Assembly (NCBI GenBank): GCA_022836615.1
Contig: MU405361.1
Coordinates: 27,311 to 91,310, forward strand
From: Annulohypoxylon bovei var. microspora
Lineage: Eukaryota > Ascomycota > Sordariomycetes > Xylariales > Hypoxylaceae
DNA length: 64,000 nucleotides
Direction of reading: 5' to 3'
Position numbers and translations under genes: made by a program. Below, piece after piece: positions 1 to 10,915 of the stretch (position 1 is its first letter; every line of letters starts with the position of its first letter). The notes beneath the pieces are model-generated. The model was given only the letters and a program-made list of their open reading frames with translations. It made no database searches and had not been told where the DNA came from.

Positions 1-1280
1 ATCATGATGCTGTGGCGGCTCGAGAGCAGGAGGCCGCGAAATATGTGACACAGTACTCAGCCGGCTTTTCGACATCATTACATAGATCATGCGACGACGC
101 CAATGGTACACAGCAGCATGAGCAAGATAGCGGCGTGGTCATCGTCATCACAGGGGCTACTGGAAGCTTAGGGTCGCACCTAGTCGCCCGCTTCGCTGAG
201 GATCCCAACGTAAGCGTTGTCGTCTGCCTCAATCGTCAATCTAACTCGAACAACTCAGCTTCAGACCGTCAGCAGGAAGTATTATCATCCCGCGGCATAA
301 CATTGTCTCCAGCAGCCTTGTCGAAGTTGCGCATTCTTGCAACAGACACAACCCAGCCACAATTAGGCCTGCCGTCGGCCGAATACGCCTGGCTCGTCGC
401 GTGCGGTACACACATATTGCATAACGCATGGCCTATGAGTGCTAGTAGGCCCTTACGCGCCTTCGAGCCACAATTCCAAGCTCTTCGAGGGTTACTCGGA
501 CTTGCTGCTGACATATCCAGCCATAGGAGGCAAGGTCCTAAGCCGAAGCGCGTATGCTTCCAACTCGTATCATCAATCGGCGTGGTTGGCCTACATCCAA
601 CACATAACACTTGCTTAGTGCCTGAGGAACGCGTTCGCATGGACTCCGTCTTGCCGGTCGGGTACTGCGAGGCTAAGTGGGCGTGCGAGCGACTATTGGA
701 TGAGACACTGCATCAACATCCTGACAAGTTCCGGGTCATGGTGGTCAGACTGGGACAGATCGCGGGGTCGACCAGTGCTGGTACTTGGAACGCAGTCGAA
801 CACTTTGCTTTTCTAGTACGGTCTGCGCAGGCTCTTCGTGCATTTCCAGCTCTTAAAGGGAGGTTGCAATGGGTGCCGGTAGACGGCGTGGCTGCAACCA
901 TTGCTGACCTAGCGCTAAACGGAGAGGCTAACAGCCCTGTCTATCATGTCGACAATCCGGTGGGTCAACCGTGGGAAGAGATGGTGGGTGTCCTGGCAGA
1001 GGAACTAGACATCCCCGGTGAAAACATATTGCCGTTTACGGAATGGATTCGAAAAGTCAGACGGTCGCCAATGGCGATAGAAACGGAGAATCCAGCATTG
1101 AGATTAGTAGACTTCCTGGAGAAGTATTTCATGCGCATGTCATGTGGAGGTATTATCTTAGACACGACAAAGGCGGTAGAGCATTCGCAAACACTTGCGG
1201 CTCAGGGTCCGGTCCATGCCGATATAGCGCGTCGATACTTGCGGGAGTGGAAGGCGATAGGATTTCTGAGTTTTCCGTGA
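1..1280 (+). CDS. NRPS-like/PKS C-terminal thioester reductase domain (5'-truncated)
   Basis: This is the end of a larger gene that runs off the left edge; the frame is open to base 3, so the GTG at 12 is not a true start. The visible ~425 residues are an NAD(P)H-dependent thioester reductase (Male_sterility/NAD_binding_4 type), the release domain of fungal NRPS-like enzymes and some PKSs, which reduces a carrier-bound acyl thioester to an aldehyde or alcohol. Seen directly: a Rossmann motif TGATGSLGSHL at 134-170, the SDR serine in LVSSIG, and the catalytic pair in VGYCEAKWACERL (Tyr-x3-Lys). The C-terminus (LREWKAIGFLSFP) has the usual form for these reductases. The short lead-in containing YSAGF matches the linker after a carrier domain, so adenylation and carrier domains are expected upstream, outside the window. 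The substrate cannot be inferred. No other biosynthetic gene is evident in the next 8 kb. Confidence 0.88.
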   Translation, partial: HDAVAAREQEAAKYVTQYSAGFSTSLHRSCDDANGTQQHEQDSGVVIVITGATGSLGSHLVARFAEDPNVSVVVCLNRQSNSNNSASDRQQEVLSSRGITLSPAALSKLRILATDTTQPQLGLPSAEYAWLVACGTHILHNAWPMSASRPLRAFEPQFQALRGLLGLAADISSHRRQGPKPKRVCFQLVSSIGVVGLHPTHNTCLVPEERVRMDSVLPVGYCEAKWACERLLDETLHQHPDKFRVMVVRLGQIAGSTSAGTWNAVEHFAFLVRSAQALRAFPALKGRLQWVPVDGVAATIADLALNGEANSPVYHVDNPVGQPWEEMVGVLAEELDIPGENILPFTEWIRKVRRSPMAIETENPALRLVDFLEKYFMRMSCGGIILDTTKAVEHSQTLAAQGPVHADIARRYLREWKAIGFLSFP

Positions 1281-2111
1281 TAGATTTGCATTACTCGGGT
1301 CGCGGTTCATTTAATGGTCGGCAGTAATCGATATTCAAATCTAGATGTTGTTGTAGAAAGCCTTTTTACGTTAATGATTTAGCCCTGTATTTGGTCAATT
1401 TAGCTTCCTTTTTTGATTACCTAATACGTACTACACCACCACAGTGTAGATTTTACAGGTAGACGGTTCCTTACCTAAGCACACTCAGTACCTACTAGGT
1501 AGTGGGGACCTCTCACGGTAGCTTACCTAATCAGCTACCCCTTTTTATAGCTCATAGCACCTTGATGGGTACCTGTTAACTAGGTCCCTACATTCAATGT
1601 TTCAATATTTTGTAGGATTCAGACCTTAATCACCTTTACTTACTCATCAAATACATCCCATAGCAGTTCATGGATAGAGTTGTACCTATGTTTCACCTAT
1701 AGAAGCCGCTATTTGAGCAGCTACATCACATTATAAACTACGAGATATTACCTGAAGCTATGATGGCAGACTATCAGCTTCGTAATAAACATTTTATTTT
1801 TACCCGTCATTAACGTACGGAATTGTATGGCTTGTAATGAGAAAGTGAGGTAATATTCCTCAATGCTACAACATTTAACAAACCCTGCCAATCAAATTCG
1901 CCCTTGTCCTTAAAAATCACCTTACTCTGCAAGCAAAAGGTGTATATATGGTAATGGAAACCATTCTACCTTCTCTCAATTTCAATTTCTTAAATTTCGT
2001 GGTACTACTTTCCAGCTTTCCCCAAATTCTCTTTCTTGGTCATTTAACTACATTATTCTTCACACCACCTACCTACCTGCCCGAACATCAATCGCAACAA
2101 GCGCCTTCGTG
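1281..2111. other. Intergenic spacer with TACCTA motifs
   Basis: AT-rich spacer after the reductase gene. It contains scattered TACCTA/TAGGTA hexamers (for example around 1440-1520) and no open frame that looks coding. The pyrimidine-rich stretch near 1970-2060 could be the promoter of the small gene model at 2112. Confidence 0.5.
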
Positions 2112-2568
2112 ATGAGTGCAGAAACCTGGTTCGAGTTTCGAGTGCTTGACAGATATATCAAGGCGATGAAATTGATAAGATATCTCGCCAAAGAATTCGG
2201 GCACAACAATTATCAAATATCGGTACGAATAATTCCCGGGAGCTACAAGGCATTTACAAGCGAAGTAAATAGATTAATGCATTGATCTAACTCATGGATA
2301 CTCTCAGTCGCAGTCAGATATATATATCATCGAAACTCGGAAGAAGCTTTCCGATGTAAGCTTAACGAATGTGATACTTCCAACTGTCCCTGCGGCTAAT
2401 GGTATGGTAGAAGCAAGTTGATGAGATAAAGGCGTTGTCTGCGAGATTTTCCGCGAGATCATCATGTCGAAGTTCCGGTCGACCCGTACCCATACCACAC
2501 GTCTCAAATTCGGTCTCCGCCGACCAGAACATATCAGAACCTGCCGAAGCATCGACTCAAAATGCTAA
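2112..2568 (+). CDS. Possible small three-exon gene, hypothetical protein (~93 aa)
   Basis: Proposed exons are 2112-2222, 2308-2355 and 2446-2568, joined in phase 0. Donors are GTACGA and GTAAGC; the first intron has a CTAAC branch site about 17 bases before its CAG. The predicted protein starts MSAETWFEFRVLDRYIKAMK and is charged and helical. I do not recognise the family. Support is limited to good splice signals and a sensible amino-acid composition. A different third exon is possible, because another frame stays open from 2435 to 2677 and would give a Ser/Pro-rich C-terminus. It lies 830 bp downstream of the reductase gene on the same strand, but nothing links the two. Confidence 0.35.
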
Positions 2569-3724
2569 CCTAGTAGAAATTCCGGAGTCTCCGAGAAAAG
2601 ACTACTCAAAACGGTCCCTATTCTTCAAGCTATGGAAAGGGAAAGATACGTCTGGCGTCCATGACGCCAAATCGTAGAATGGCATAATGCCTAGCTGCAA
2701 AAGATATCAGCAACATGTCGCAAGACTTTTAGATAACCATGTTATACTATGGCTGGTTTTATATTAACTTAGCGTTGAACGGGGCGGATTCGGTGTATTA
2801 TACCTTGTCGTGGGTCTTTGCTGACCTCGGGGGTTAATAATGTCATTAAATTTTAACTGCAACATTGATGTAGGAAAATGACTTGAGATTGGACTATGCG
2901 CGGTGTTGTGGTTATTAGCTAAAGACGATAATATTCTACTTCCGTGATCACTTGAAGGTAGTGTTAGCATAGTTCTATTAGGTACTACAATTATTTAATA
3001 AGAAATAAGCATTAGGATTGTGGGAATTTGATTTGTATTCAATATAGGTAGCTTGAGTCGTAATGTTTTAGACCCCTGGCTAGGTATATATACCCCTGAA
3101 TCAAACTCCATCCCGACCTCTTCTGGTCTACCCTCCTTCCTCCACTCTGATGGCGACACATATTTGAAGCATCCACCCATTGCATCCACCCATTCTATCA
3201 CCCTCCAAGTACTGAATGCTTCGGCCGCTCATCTAACAATATCCTCTATTCGTATCTCCTCGTATCTCCTCCCATTTGAATCGTTGATATTGCAAAATGT
3301 GGGAACCACTGTCGGTATCACAGCTGCAATATTTTATTTGTAACACATGCTCTGGCTTTTCGTAGCTTTTGAGGACATTGAATCCATAGTATAGGACCTT
3401 TTCTTTTATTTAAAGAATAGAAAATTCGTAATTTCGACGTAGTTTTCGTGAGATTCGGGCCAAGTCCCTTGAATGCCTTACTGTTCGTACAAGTCGAACT
3501 CTGGGGCTAGACGTATGGGACTAATGGCAAGACGATTTGTGAAAGGCGGGACCAACTGCCTGTGATACAGTTACGTCGATAAGAGATGAACTGTTTGTTC
3601 GGTCATTCCACATAATGATGGATATTTCGTAGATCGATGAGTTATTTGTGTTTCCGCTTGCTTCCAGCGTGTCTTCTTCCCGAAAGTACCAGGTAGGTAC
3701 CTAGTTTGTTGGTGAACCAATGCC
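2569..3724. other. Intergenic spacer
   Basis: No convincing gene. An open frame of 96 codons at 3053-3343 begins with TTG, has no recognisable motif and no splice partners, so it is not annotated. TACCTA motifs lie near 3695, just before the hAT-type element. Confidence 0.5.
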
Positions 3725-3732
3725 GACACGAC
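3725..3732. repeat. Left 8-bp target-site duplication of hAT-type element
   Basis: GACACGAC occurs directly before the element and is repeated exactly at 4163-4170. An exact 8-bp duplication is the insertion signature of the hAT superfamily. Confidence 0.85.
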
Positions 3733-4162
3733 CAGGGGTCCCAACAAGTCAAGCAAGTCAAATGTGAAGCTGATTTTGACTTACACAAGTCAAATCAAGT
3801 TTGAAGCAATTCTTAAATACTTGACGATTTTTCCAGCTTGGCTTGCTTAATAATCATACAAAAAGCGGGTCCATAACCCATATTCCTGGCCTGTGCATCG
3901 TGAACATCGTCGTCGATTTTTAAACCGTGGTTACTCACCCGGGTCCCATAAAACTCGGTAATGCCGTTGGTCAAAACACCACTATACGCGTAATTATGGG
4001 TATATAAGTGGGGCGCGATACCTTCATGAAATTAGACCCACTCAAGTCAAGAAAAAACCGAAATTTGACTTGCCAAACTTGACGATATTTTGGGCTTGAA
4101 TTGACTTATGCAAGTCAAGTATCAAGCAAGTCAAGTTTACGTTTGACTTGTTGGGACCGCTG
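3733..4162. mobile_element. Non-autonomous hAT-type MITE, 430 bp
   Basis: The ends form a terminal inverted repeat of about 20 bp: CAGGGGTCCCAACAAGTCAA on the left, and the reverse complement of the right end reads CAGCGGTCCCAACAAGTCAA (one mismatch). The CAG start is typical of hAT termini. The element is bracketed by the exact 8-bp duplication GACACGAC. Both subterminal regions are packed with CAAGTCAA units in either orientation (about ten in total), the arrangement known in hAT elements as transposase-binding subterminal repeats. The interior has no coding capacity, so a transposase would have to act in trans; none is present in this window. Confidence 0.88.
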
Positions 4163-4170
4163 GACACGAC
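4163..4170. repeat. Right 8-bp target-site duplication of hAT-type element
   Basis: GACACGAC, an exact copy of 3725-3732, abuts the right terminal inverted repeat. Confidence 0.85.
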
Positions 4171-4292
4171 GAAGTCGAAAGGATTTAACCATGACTGCGC
4201 AGGCTATTTTTCAGTTGATACATGTCATCGACAGGCCCACTGCGCGTCGGTTCCTCTCTTAAGCTTCTCGTTTATCTTGTTGTCCACATGTA

Positions 4293-4866
4293 TCACCACT
4301 CGACGGAGGCTTTCAAACGTTCCATATAGCTTGCTAGGGAAACGGTACCGGGCTCATCTTCGGATAGTATCTCTATAGCCGGGAGTTCACTGATTAAGTC
4401 TCCCATCTCCATGCCAATCGCTTCATCGACGCCGAAAGTTTGCGTTGCATTCATCAGTTCAGTCATGATTTTCTTATCATGCTGTTTTGGAACTCGTAGG
4501 TTATAACCCGTCGTAAGGATTGTATACTCGGCGAGCCCTCTGTCGCCTTCGAGTATCCGAATGCGCTCTTGGTGGCCCAGGCAGATATCGTTTGTAAAGA
4601 ACCATTCCGAGTGTAAGACCCGCGCGCAAATAGCTAGCGAGAGGTAGCGATGCGCTGTTGCTAAGGTTTGGTGCTGGCGCTCATGATATTGCATAGAGCT
4701 TTTCAATGCTTCAAACTCGTGTTCGTTTGCTTTGTAGAAATGGTATAGTGCTCGTTCTTGGGTATAATGTAGCGAGCAATAGGATCTTTCCTCTGCCTCA
4801 TTTTGGCAGGGAGTTCCATTAAGGCAGGCCTAGTAACGTATAAGCAAGGGACTTTAAAGGAAATAT
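4293..4866 (-). pseudogene. Degraded hypothetical gene with a frameshift
   Basis: On the minus strand one frame is open from about 4866 to about 4765, including a possible ATG at 4819 (MELPAKMRQRKDPIARY). The coding character then moves to another frame near 4765 (..RALYHFYKANEHEFEAL..), which continues for about 150 residues to a stop at 4293. No GT donor sits at the junction, so a single-base indel explains the shift better than an intron. The protein has ordinary fungal composition and looks helical. I do not recognise its family. It begins 130 bp from the hAT-type element, but the element did not cause the break. It could instead be an intact gene with a sequencing error. Confidence 0.45.
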
Positions 4867-7335
4867 GTCAGAGTACCTGGACACTTACCTTGCACTGCAT
4901 GGTTGTTTTTGTTATCCGTATAGATCTTATATATATAAGCTGTTTGAATGTAGTCCAAAATTGGTGACCAAAAAATTGTTGTGCGAAGCCTTTAGAGCAT
5001 GTGTGTTATGTGTTATGTGTTATATGTCCATGAGGGAAAGATGCCAGCTCGAATTGGAGGGGGGAAAGGGTTCTATTTATACCCGAAGGTAGAGACTTTT
5101 ACTTTAGAAGAGAAGAAGTAAACAAAAAAGAACGCCATAATCAGCTAAGGTTTTGGGTTAGAAGTAATTTACAAAACTCTATAACTAGCCACAATAACTT
5201 AGTTAATTACTCATATGGTATACATTGATATACGCAGCATTAGGCATATATGTATTTGTAACTGGATATTTGAAGCTTTCTTTGGAGAATTCAAGGTTTA
5301 TTATTTACTTTCTCATGATGAGTTTAAGTTTGGATCGTTACTTTCATAACTAGGTGTTTATTGTGTTTGAAAAGCAGAATCCCACCTAGGTATTGAATAT
5401 GATCAGGTATCTAGGTGGTACCTAAGGTTAGTACCTAGTTGCAGATGAGGAAATAAACTAAATGATGGTGATCTTCTATTCCCACCATTAAACCTTTAGA
5501 GGAATTTCTTATACGGAATTTATTCTGGAAACGCCAAAGTTTGGTATCGTATTAGAATAGTTTGCATATATGTTGCTTGAGGAACCTTTAACTAAAAGCC
5601 CAAACTTGGCTTTCTTTAAGCACGGGTTCCTTTGGAAGTCGCCAGACGATGTAAGTAGGTACCTATTAAATAATAATAATTCGTAGCAAAATAAAGTCGA
5701 AATATACCTAGCTAGGTACCTACCTACCTAGGTTAACAGGTAGGAAGGTAGGTAGTTAAATGGTCTTGCAACTTTAACATGTTGAATTCCCCCAATCCCC
5801 CCCTAGGAAGTTTTCATTGATAGGGAAGCACTAATAAGACCTGCCAACACTTCATTCTAAGACCAATTACAATGAGCAACAAGTGACGGTCATTCGTACC
5901 TGTTTTTCACGATAAACCTTGACCAACCACAAGAAACTTAGGGCCCCCTTTCCTACCTTTAATAAAAAGTTCATAAACCTCATCAGAAACAATGTGAGCT
6001 AAAACAAGACTTCAGTCGAGTTACCATAAAATCAAAGCAACTAATTTTGATATGAAGGAGGGTTTCGTATAATATTGTCTCAAGCTTATGCTATTAAGAA
6101 TTTTGCACAGAAACTTCATTTGTGTCGAAGAAGGTGTTGCCAGGCAGAACGCGCTAACCTAAGACTGCAGTGTTCAAAATCAACGAGGAAATCTGTGCTA
6201 AAAGCCTTCTCGTTTTCCAAGGTTGAGGTCTTAAAAGTGTAACTTATGGATGGAGTCTTACATAGCTAATGAATTGCTTTCAATATCATACATCTTAGTC
6301 ATTTATCGTTAGTAATTCATCAAGTGGTGGGTTAGGTACCTAGCTTTTTAAAGTATTAGTGTTTTTTTGTAGCCATAGAAACAACGGCGTGGATCCGAAG
6401 TCGATAAAAATAGCGGGGAGGGAAGACAAGAGTGGTGGTAGCCATGGCAGCAATTGCTTTGCCTCAGTGGGCTCAACCAACCCCCACCTTCAATTTTCAC
6501 ATATTCACTATTTTTCAAGATATGAGTGAATCTGTATTGTACTTATGAACATTATACATTATACAATACCTACCTACCAATTATAGCTCAACAATCGCCG
6601 GTATGGTATCGATGCGACTAAATTTACACGCTGCAGCTTCGGGTTGCCTTTCGAGTGGTACACTTTATATTCTAGTTAGCATGCCAGGTGGTTTACAGAT
6701 GATAGGGGATAACGAGACATACTACATAGCGGGTGACCTCACGGGAAGCCACAAATCGCGTACGCAGATAGCCAAGATAATATCAACGGATCGGCGACGC
6801 CCTTCCTTCAAGTGGCGTCGCTGTTGGTATCTTGTTCGACATGGTGCGGTTCGACAGCCATTCCTATCAATTTTCAAGCAACTACACACTACATCAAATT
6901 TGCTTCTTCCAATCTTTAGCATGGATACTCATTCGTTAGTCATTACCGGTGTATTGGTTCCTCATATAAAATCCTAATCTCTTCACAATCAAGCTATTGA
7001 CCGTAATAACGTAGGATGAAGGGATATCAAATGCCCTTAGCTGTACTTACTTATTTCGGTGCCTACCTACCTACACATCTCCAGATATGAATTTATCCTC
7101 TCATCCAAGTTAGCTAGAATTAAACGTTTCTGAGTTTTTGATATACTCTCTCTCTCTTTCTCTTTTCCTATCTAGTGTAATTTCCTAATCTAAATCTTGA
7201 AAAAAAAAATGTATCGTCCTAATATTTACCCTACCTTATTAGCATATTCGACTCATTTCTGTCTCAAATACGATAATCTTTCCGTTATCCGTTAACTCAC
7301 AAAATAATTTCCTAGTCCAACGATCGAGTGTGATA
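4867..7335. other. Gene-poor, AT-rich spacer (2.5 kb)
   Basis: No gene can be supported. TACCTA/TAGGTA arrays are dense at 5395-5445 and 5650-5755. Open frames at 4865-5092 and 6603-6977 lack motifs and introns and look like chance. A (CT)n-rich tract at 7147-7170 lies about 170 bp before the ankyrin gene and probably belongs to its promoter. Confidence 0.5.
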
Positions 7336-9094
7336 ATGGCCGAGCCTCTTCAAACACTTGTGGGAGATGTCGAATATGCCTGTGGGACCGTTGCTAGTCG
7401 GCTTGTCGACCTAGGGAAGTCGGCCATGTTAACCCAGGCCAGCATGCTACCTGCAGCTGCAGAATGTTTAACCGCAAAAGCAGTCCTTGAACGACTTGGG
7501 ACACTTTTAGCACATGTAGAACCCGCCGAATTTGATGCCGTTCAAGGCATGTGCAACGAGCAAATCGAAGATCTCAAGCCCTGCTTTGAAGTCATTCTAC
7601 ATTCGACATCTGAAATTCTACTTGACGTAGATCACGAGATCACCCGTTTACGTCGTTATCATGCCTGGGGAGATCCCCTCGCATCTTGGAAAGTTGTCCC
7701 GGTGTTGCAGGAATTCTTCATAGATATCAGGTTTGGCCTGCGGAGGAATCGGTCTTCCCTGTGTCTTATGATGGAATGTCTTCAGAGGTAATCAGTTTAA
7801 TCCTTAAAGTCCCAACAACAGATATTAGCCGTCTAATACGCCATCCAGGGGAAGTTTGCTGGGGGCGACTATCCAATTAGTTGACCAAACTTCATTGATG
7901 CACCGCTCATCTATGAAGACGACAGACTCGTCGAGGTTGCAGCCATTGGTAGCGGTTGATCTGCATAAAGTATCAAATCAACCAGACATACAGCGACTTC
8001 TCGTCAAGTACCGAACTAAGCGCACCATTTCTCGCGAGAGCGAATCTAAACTTAATCGTAGGCTTCATGAAGCTATCACCAGGTGCGATGATGGTGCAGT
8101 ACATAAATGTCTCTTATCGAAAGCCAAGCCGGATACACCGCTCGAACAGTCGAGACTTGTACCGATCCATCGAGCTCTAGGTCAGGTGGAGGCATCGCTC
8201 GCTTCCGGCAATATAACAGCCGCCGGAGCGTCCGCTTCAATCGTAACAGCCCTGGTTATCGCAGGTGCGAGACTCCAAGCATTGGATGAAGATGGTCGAA
8301 CACCTCTGATACGGGCTGTCATGAACGAGATGCCCGATTCTTTGATATCGTTGTTGTTAGAATTTGGAGCATCTATAAATACTAAGGATAGAAAAAAGAA
8401 TACCGCCCTTCACTACGCGGCAACGAAGGCCTCCTCGAGCGAAATGGGAAATGTTGATACCATTCGGATTTTATTGGCCCACGGAGCGAACCAGGGCATC
8501 AAGAATAAGAGGGGGCGCACGCCCTTGCATGAAGCTGTATCATTTATGTGTCCGGATCGTAGCCGGGAGCTTTTGGACTACGGAGCTGATCTCGATATGA
8601 TTGACAATAACGGATGGTCCCCTTTATTCGGAGCAGTTACCCAGGGAAGTACGGCATTGACGAAACTATTATGTGGCCGCGGTGCTCTTGTCGACAAGAA
8701 AGACAAGAGTGGGCAGACTGCTCTTCACTACACCATCTCTCAGGGATGCCAAGAGGTGGCTGAAGTCCTGCTGAATGCCGGAGCAGATGCCAACCTCATC
8801 TCTAGAGGTGAAACACCTCTCTGTCGAGCAGCATCCAAGTCTAATTTGGCACTCGTTGAACTTCTCCTGGCGTATGGTGCTGACGTCATATTGCCATCGC
8901 CAAGTTACCACGGCGCTCTGCCAGTTCATATTGCTGCTATGGGGAGTGACCTGGGTATCTTGAGCACACTGTTGGAGTCGAAATCTCCCATTAATGCTAT
9001 GGATGACGAACGCCGCACGCCATTGGGATGGGCGATGGATGGCGGAAAGAATGAGCTCGTGCATTTCTTGCTGAGCAAGGGGGCGGCAAAGTGA
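7336..9094 (+). CDS. Ankyrin-repeat protein
   Basis: Two exons, 7336-7787 and 7849-9094, separated by a 61-bp intron (GTAATC..CAG, branch CTAAT). The join keeps one frame and gives 565 residues. Residues about 1-150 form an alpha-helical N-terminal region of the kind fungal ankyrin and NLR-like proteins often carry (start MAEPLQTLVGDVEYACG). After a linker, about eight ankyrin repeats follow from residue ~300 to the end, each with the (R/T)TPLH.A and LL..GA core, for example GRTPLHEAV and GQTALHYTI. The role is presumably protein-protein binding; the partner is unknown. The last repeat runs to the C-terminus with no extra domain. It lies alone between gene-poor stretches. Confidence 0.85.
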
Positions 9095-9773
9095 ATACCT
9101 ATGTCATGTCTAAATCGTATACAATAGGTATTGAATCCTTCGCATCTCATCATAACTTATAATTTCCCTAATAGTAACTAGGTAGCTGCAAAATACTCAG
9201 ATATTCATTCGTGTTACATTAGATCACGAGTGAATGGCTATCTTATCAACTGTTTAGTCGAAGACCAATGATGAAATTTAACTCTTCTAAATCGGGCAAC
9301 TATCATATCATGCCACTAGTACCTAGGTAGCTATATAGTACCTAGATTGATCACGGCAAATGTCCGAAGATAGGTACCAAGGTATCTAAGTGCGCACACA
9401 CGATATCTTATGTAATTCTTCTCTTCTAACCAGCCATGTACCTACCTACCCCTTAGCTAATCGCAGCTGATCTTAGCTGCCCCGCTCGCTTGTCATAAGC
9501 CGGTGGGGGGTTTATCAAAGATCGGTCCATACGTACCTACATAGATGCCATCGCATGCAAAAGCACGTCAATATCCTAGTGCCTAGATCCGATACTATCC
9601 TTCTTATGTCCTATATCCGCCGTTGTCTTCCCCGCTCACCCTTACCCCCGATGGATATTAGTGAGCCTCACCGTAATGATATATAAATCCTTCCCCCAAG
9701 AGTTGAGCAGACGAAAGCCAAGCACACTCTTTAGAACATCCCAACGAATAAGAGGAGTAACAAAAGCTGCAAG
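9095..9773 (+). promoter_or_regulatory. Intergenic region with TATA box of the aldo-keto reductase gene
   Basis: The spacer carries several TACCTA/TAGGTA motifs. TATATAAA at 9680-9687 stands 87-94 bp before the reductase ATG at 9774 and is the best core-promoter candidate. The leader before the ATG is A-rich. Nothing else is seen. Confidence 0.5.
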
Positions 9774-10915
9774 ATGCCTCTGATCGCCTCATCACCGCGA
9801 GACCGTATCATCCTAGGTCTGATGACCTTTGGACCAGATGAGAAGGCTGGCGCCCGTATTACCGACTTGAACGAGTTCAACAAGGTTCTCGATACCTTCC
9901 AATCGCGGGGCTACAACGAGGTCGACACAGCACGAGTGTATATAGGTGGCCAACAAGAGGCTTTCACGCGACAGACCAGGTGGAAGGAGCGCGGGCTGAC
10001 CTTAGCTACCAAGTTCGAGTATCCTAGCAAAGCCGGTGCTAACCAGGCCGCCAAAGTCGTCGAGAGTCTAGAGACGAGTCTTAAGGATCTTGGCACGGAC
10101 AGCGTGGATGTGAGTTTGCCTCTAGTTCTAGTTATGATCCGACTTACCTTCTCCTATGCCTGTTTCATTGCGCTGATAAATAGGATTCATAGCTCATATA
10201 CCTCCATGCAGCGGACCGCACGACGCCATTCGCCGAGACTCTCGAAGCGGTAGATAAGCTGCACAAGGCGGGCAAGTTCGTACGATTCGGTATCTCGAAT
10301 TTCACGGCGGCCGAGGTAGCCGAAATCGTTCTGACGTGCAAGTACAATGGTTGGGTACGACCGACTGTTTACCAAGGAATGTATAACGCTATCACGCGTG
10401 GCATCGAGCCAGAGTTGATACCGGCTTGTCGGCGATACGGACTAGATATTGTGGTGTACAATCCGATCGCTGGTGGCTTATTTAGCGGCAAGATTAAGAG
10501 CGTAGACATCGACCCGGGCGATCTCGGCCGGTTCAGCACCAAGAGCAGCACGGGAACCAACTACCGAAACCGGTACTTTAAGGAGAGCACGTTCAGGGCA
10601 CTCCAGACGATCGAGAAGGCGGTCGACAAGCACCCCGGTTTAACCCTCATCGAAGTAGCGCTGCGTTGGGTAGTCCATCACAGCGAGCTTAAGATAAAGG
10701 ATGGTAACGACGGTATTCTCATCGGTATTAGCTCGCACGACCAGCTCGTGAGCAATCTCGATAACTTGGAGAAGGGCCCGTTACCCGAGGACGTCGTGCA
10801 GGCGCTCGACGAGGCGTGGAATATCGCTAAGCCGAATGCCCCCAACTACTGGCATAGAGACCTCGTGTACACGTACGACACGCGAGAGGCGCTATTCGGA
10901 GAGAACGCGAAATAG
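9774..10915 (+). CDS. Aldo-keto reductase, AKR7 / aflatoxin-aldehyde-reductase-like
   Basis: Exons 9774-10109 and 10193-10915, with one 83-bp intron (GTGAGT..TAG); the join is in phase 0 and gives 352 residues. It is an NADPH-dependent aldehyde/ketone reductase with a (beta/alpha)8 barrel. The catalytic tetrad is visible: Asp and Tyr in EVDTARVY, Lys in LATKFEY, His in LIYLHAADRTTPF just after the intron. The NADPH-binding C-terminal half has GILIGISSHDQL and EEGPLP-like segments, and the protein ends in an AKR7-style PNYWHRDLVYTYDTREALFG. Length and motifs match fungal AKR7-like enzymes that detoxify reactive aldehydes. It is cytosolic, with no signal peptide. There is no physical link to the reductase-domain gene at the left edge. 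Confidence 0.9.

Noticed and set aside
3053..3343. 96-codon open frame
   Set aside because: Starts with TTG, has no recognisable motif or splice partner, and lies in spacer sequence.
6603..6977. 124-codon open frame with ATG
   Set aside because: No domain, no intron signals, odd composition; the opposite strand is also open for 66 codons in the same place.
7686..7880. Alternative reading through the ankyrin gene intron
   Set aside because: The 61-bp intron at 7788-7848 restores the long ankyrin frame; this frame is only its shadow.
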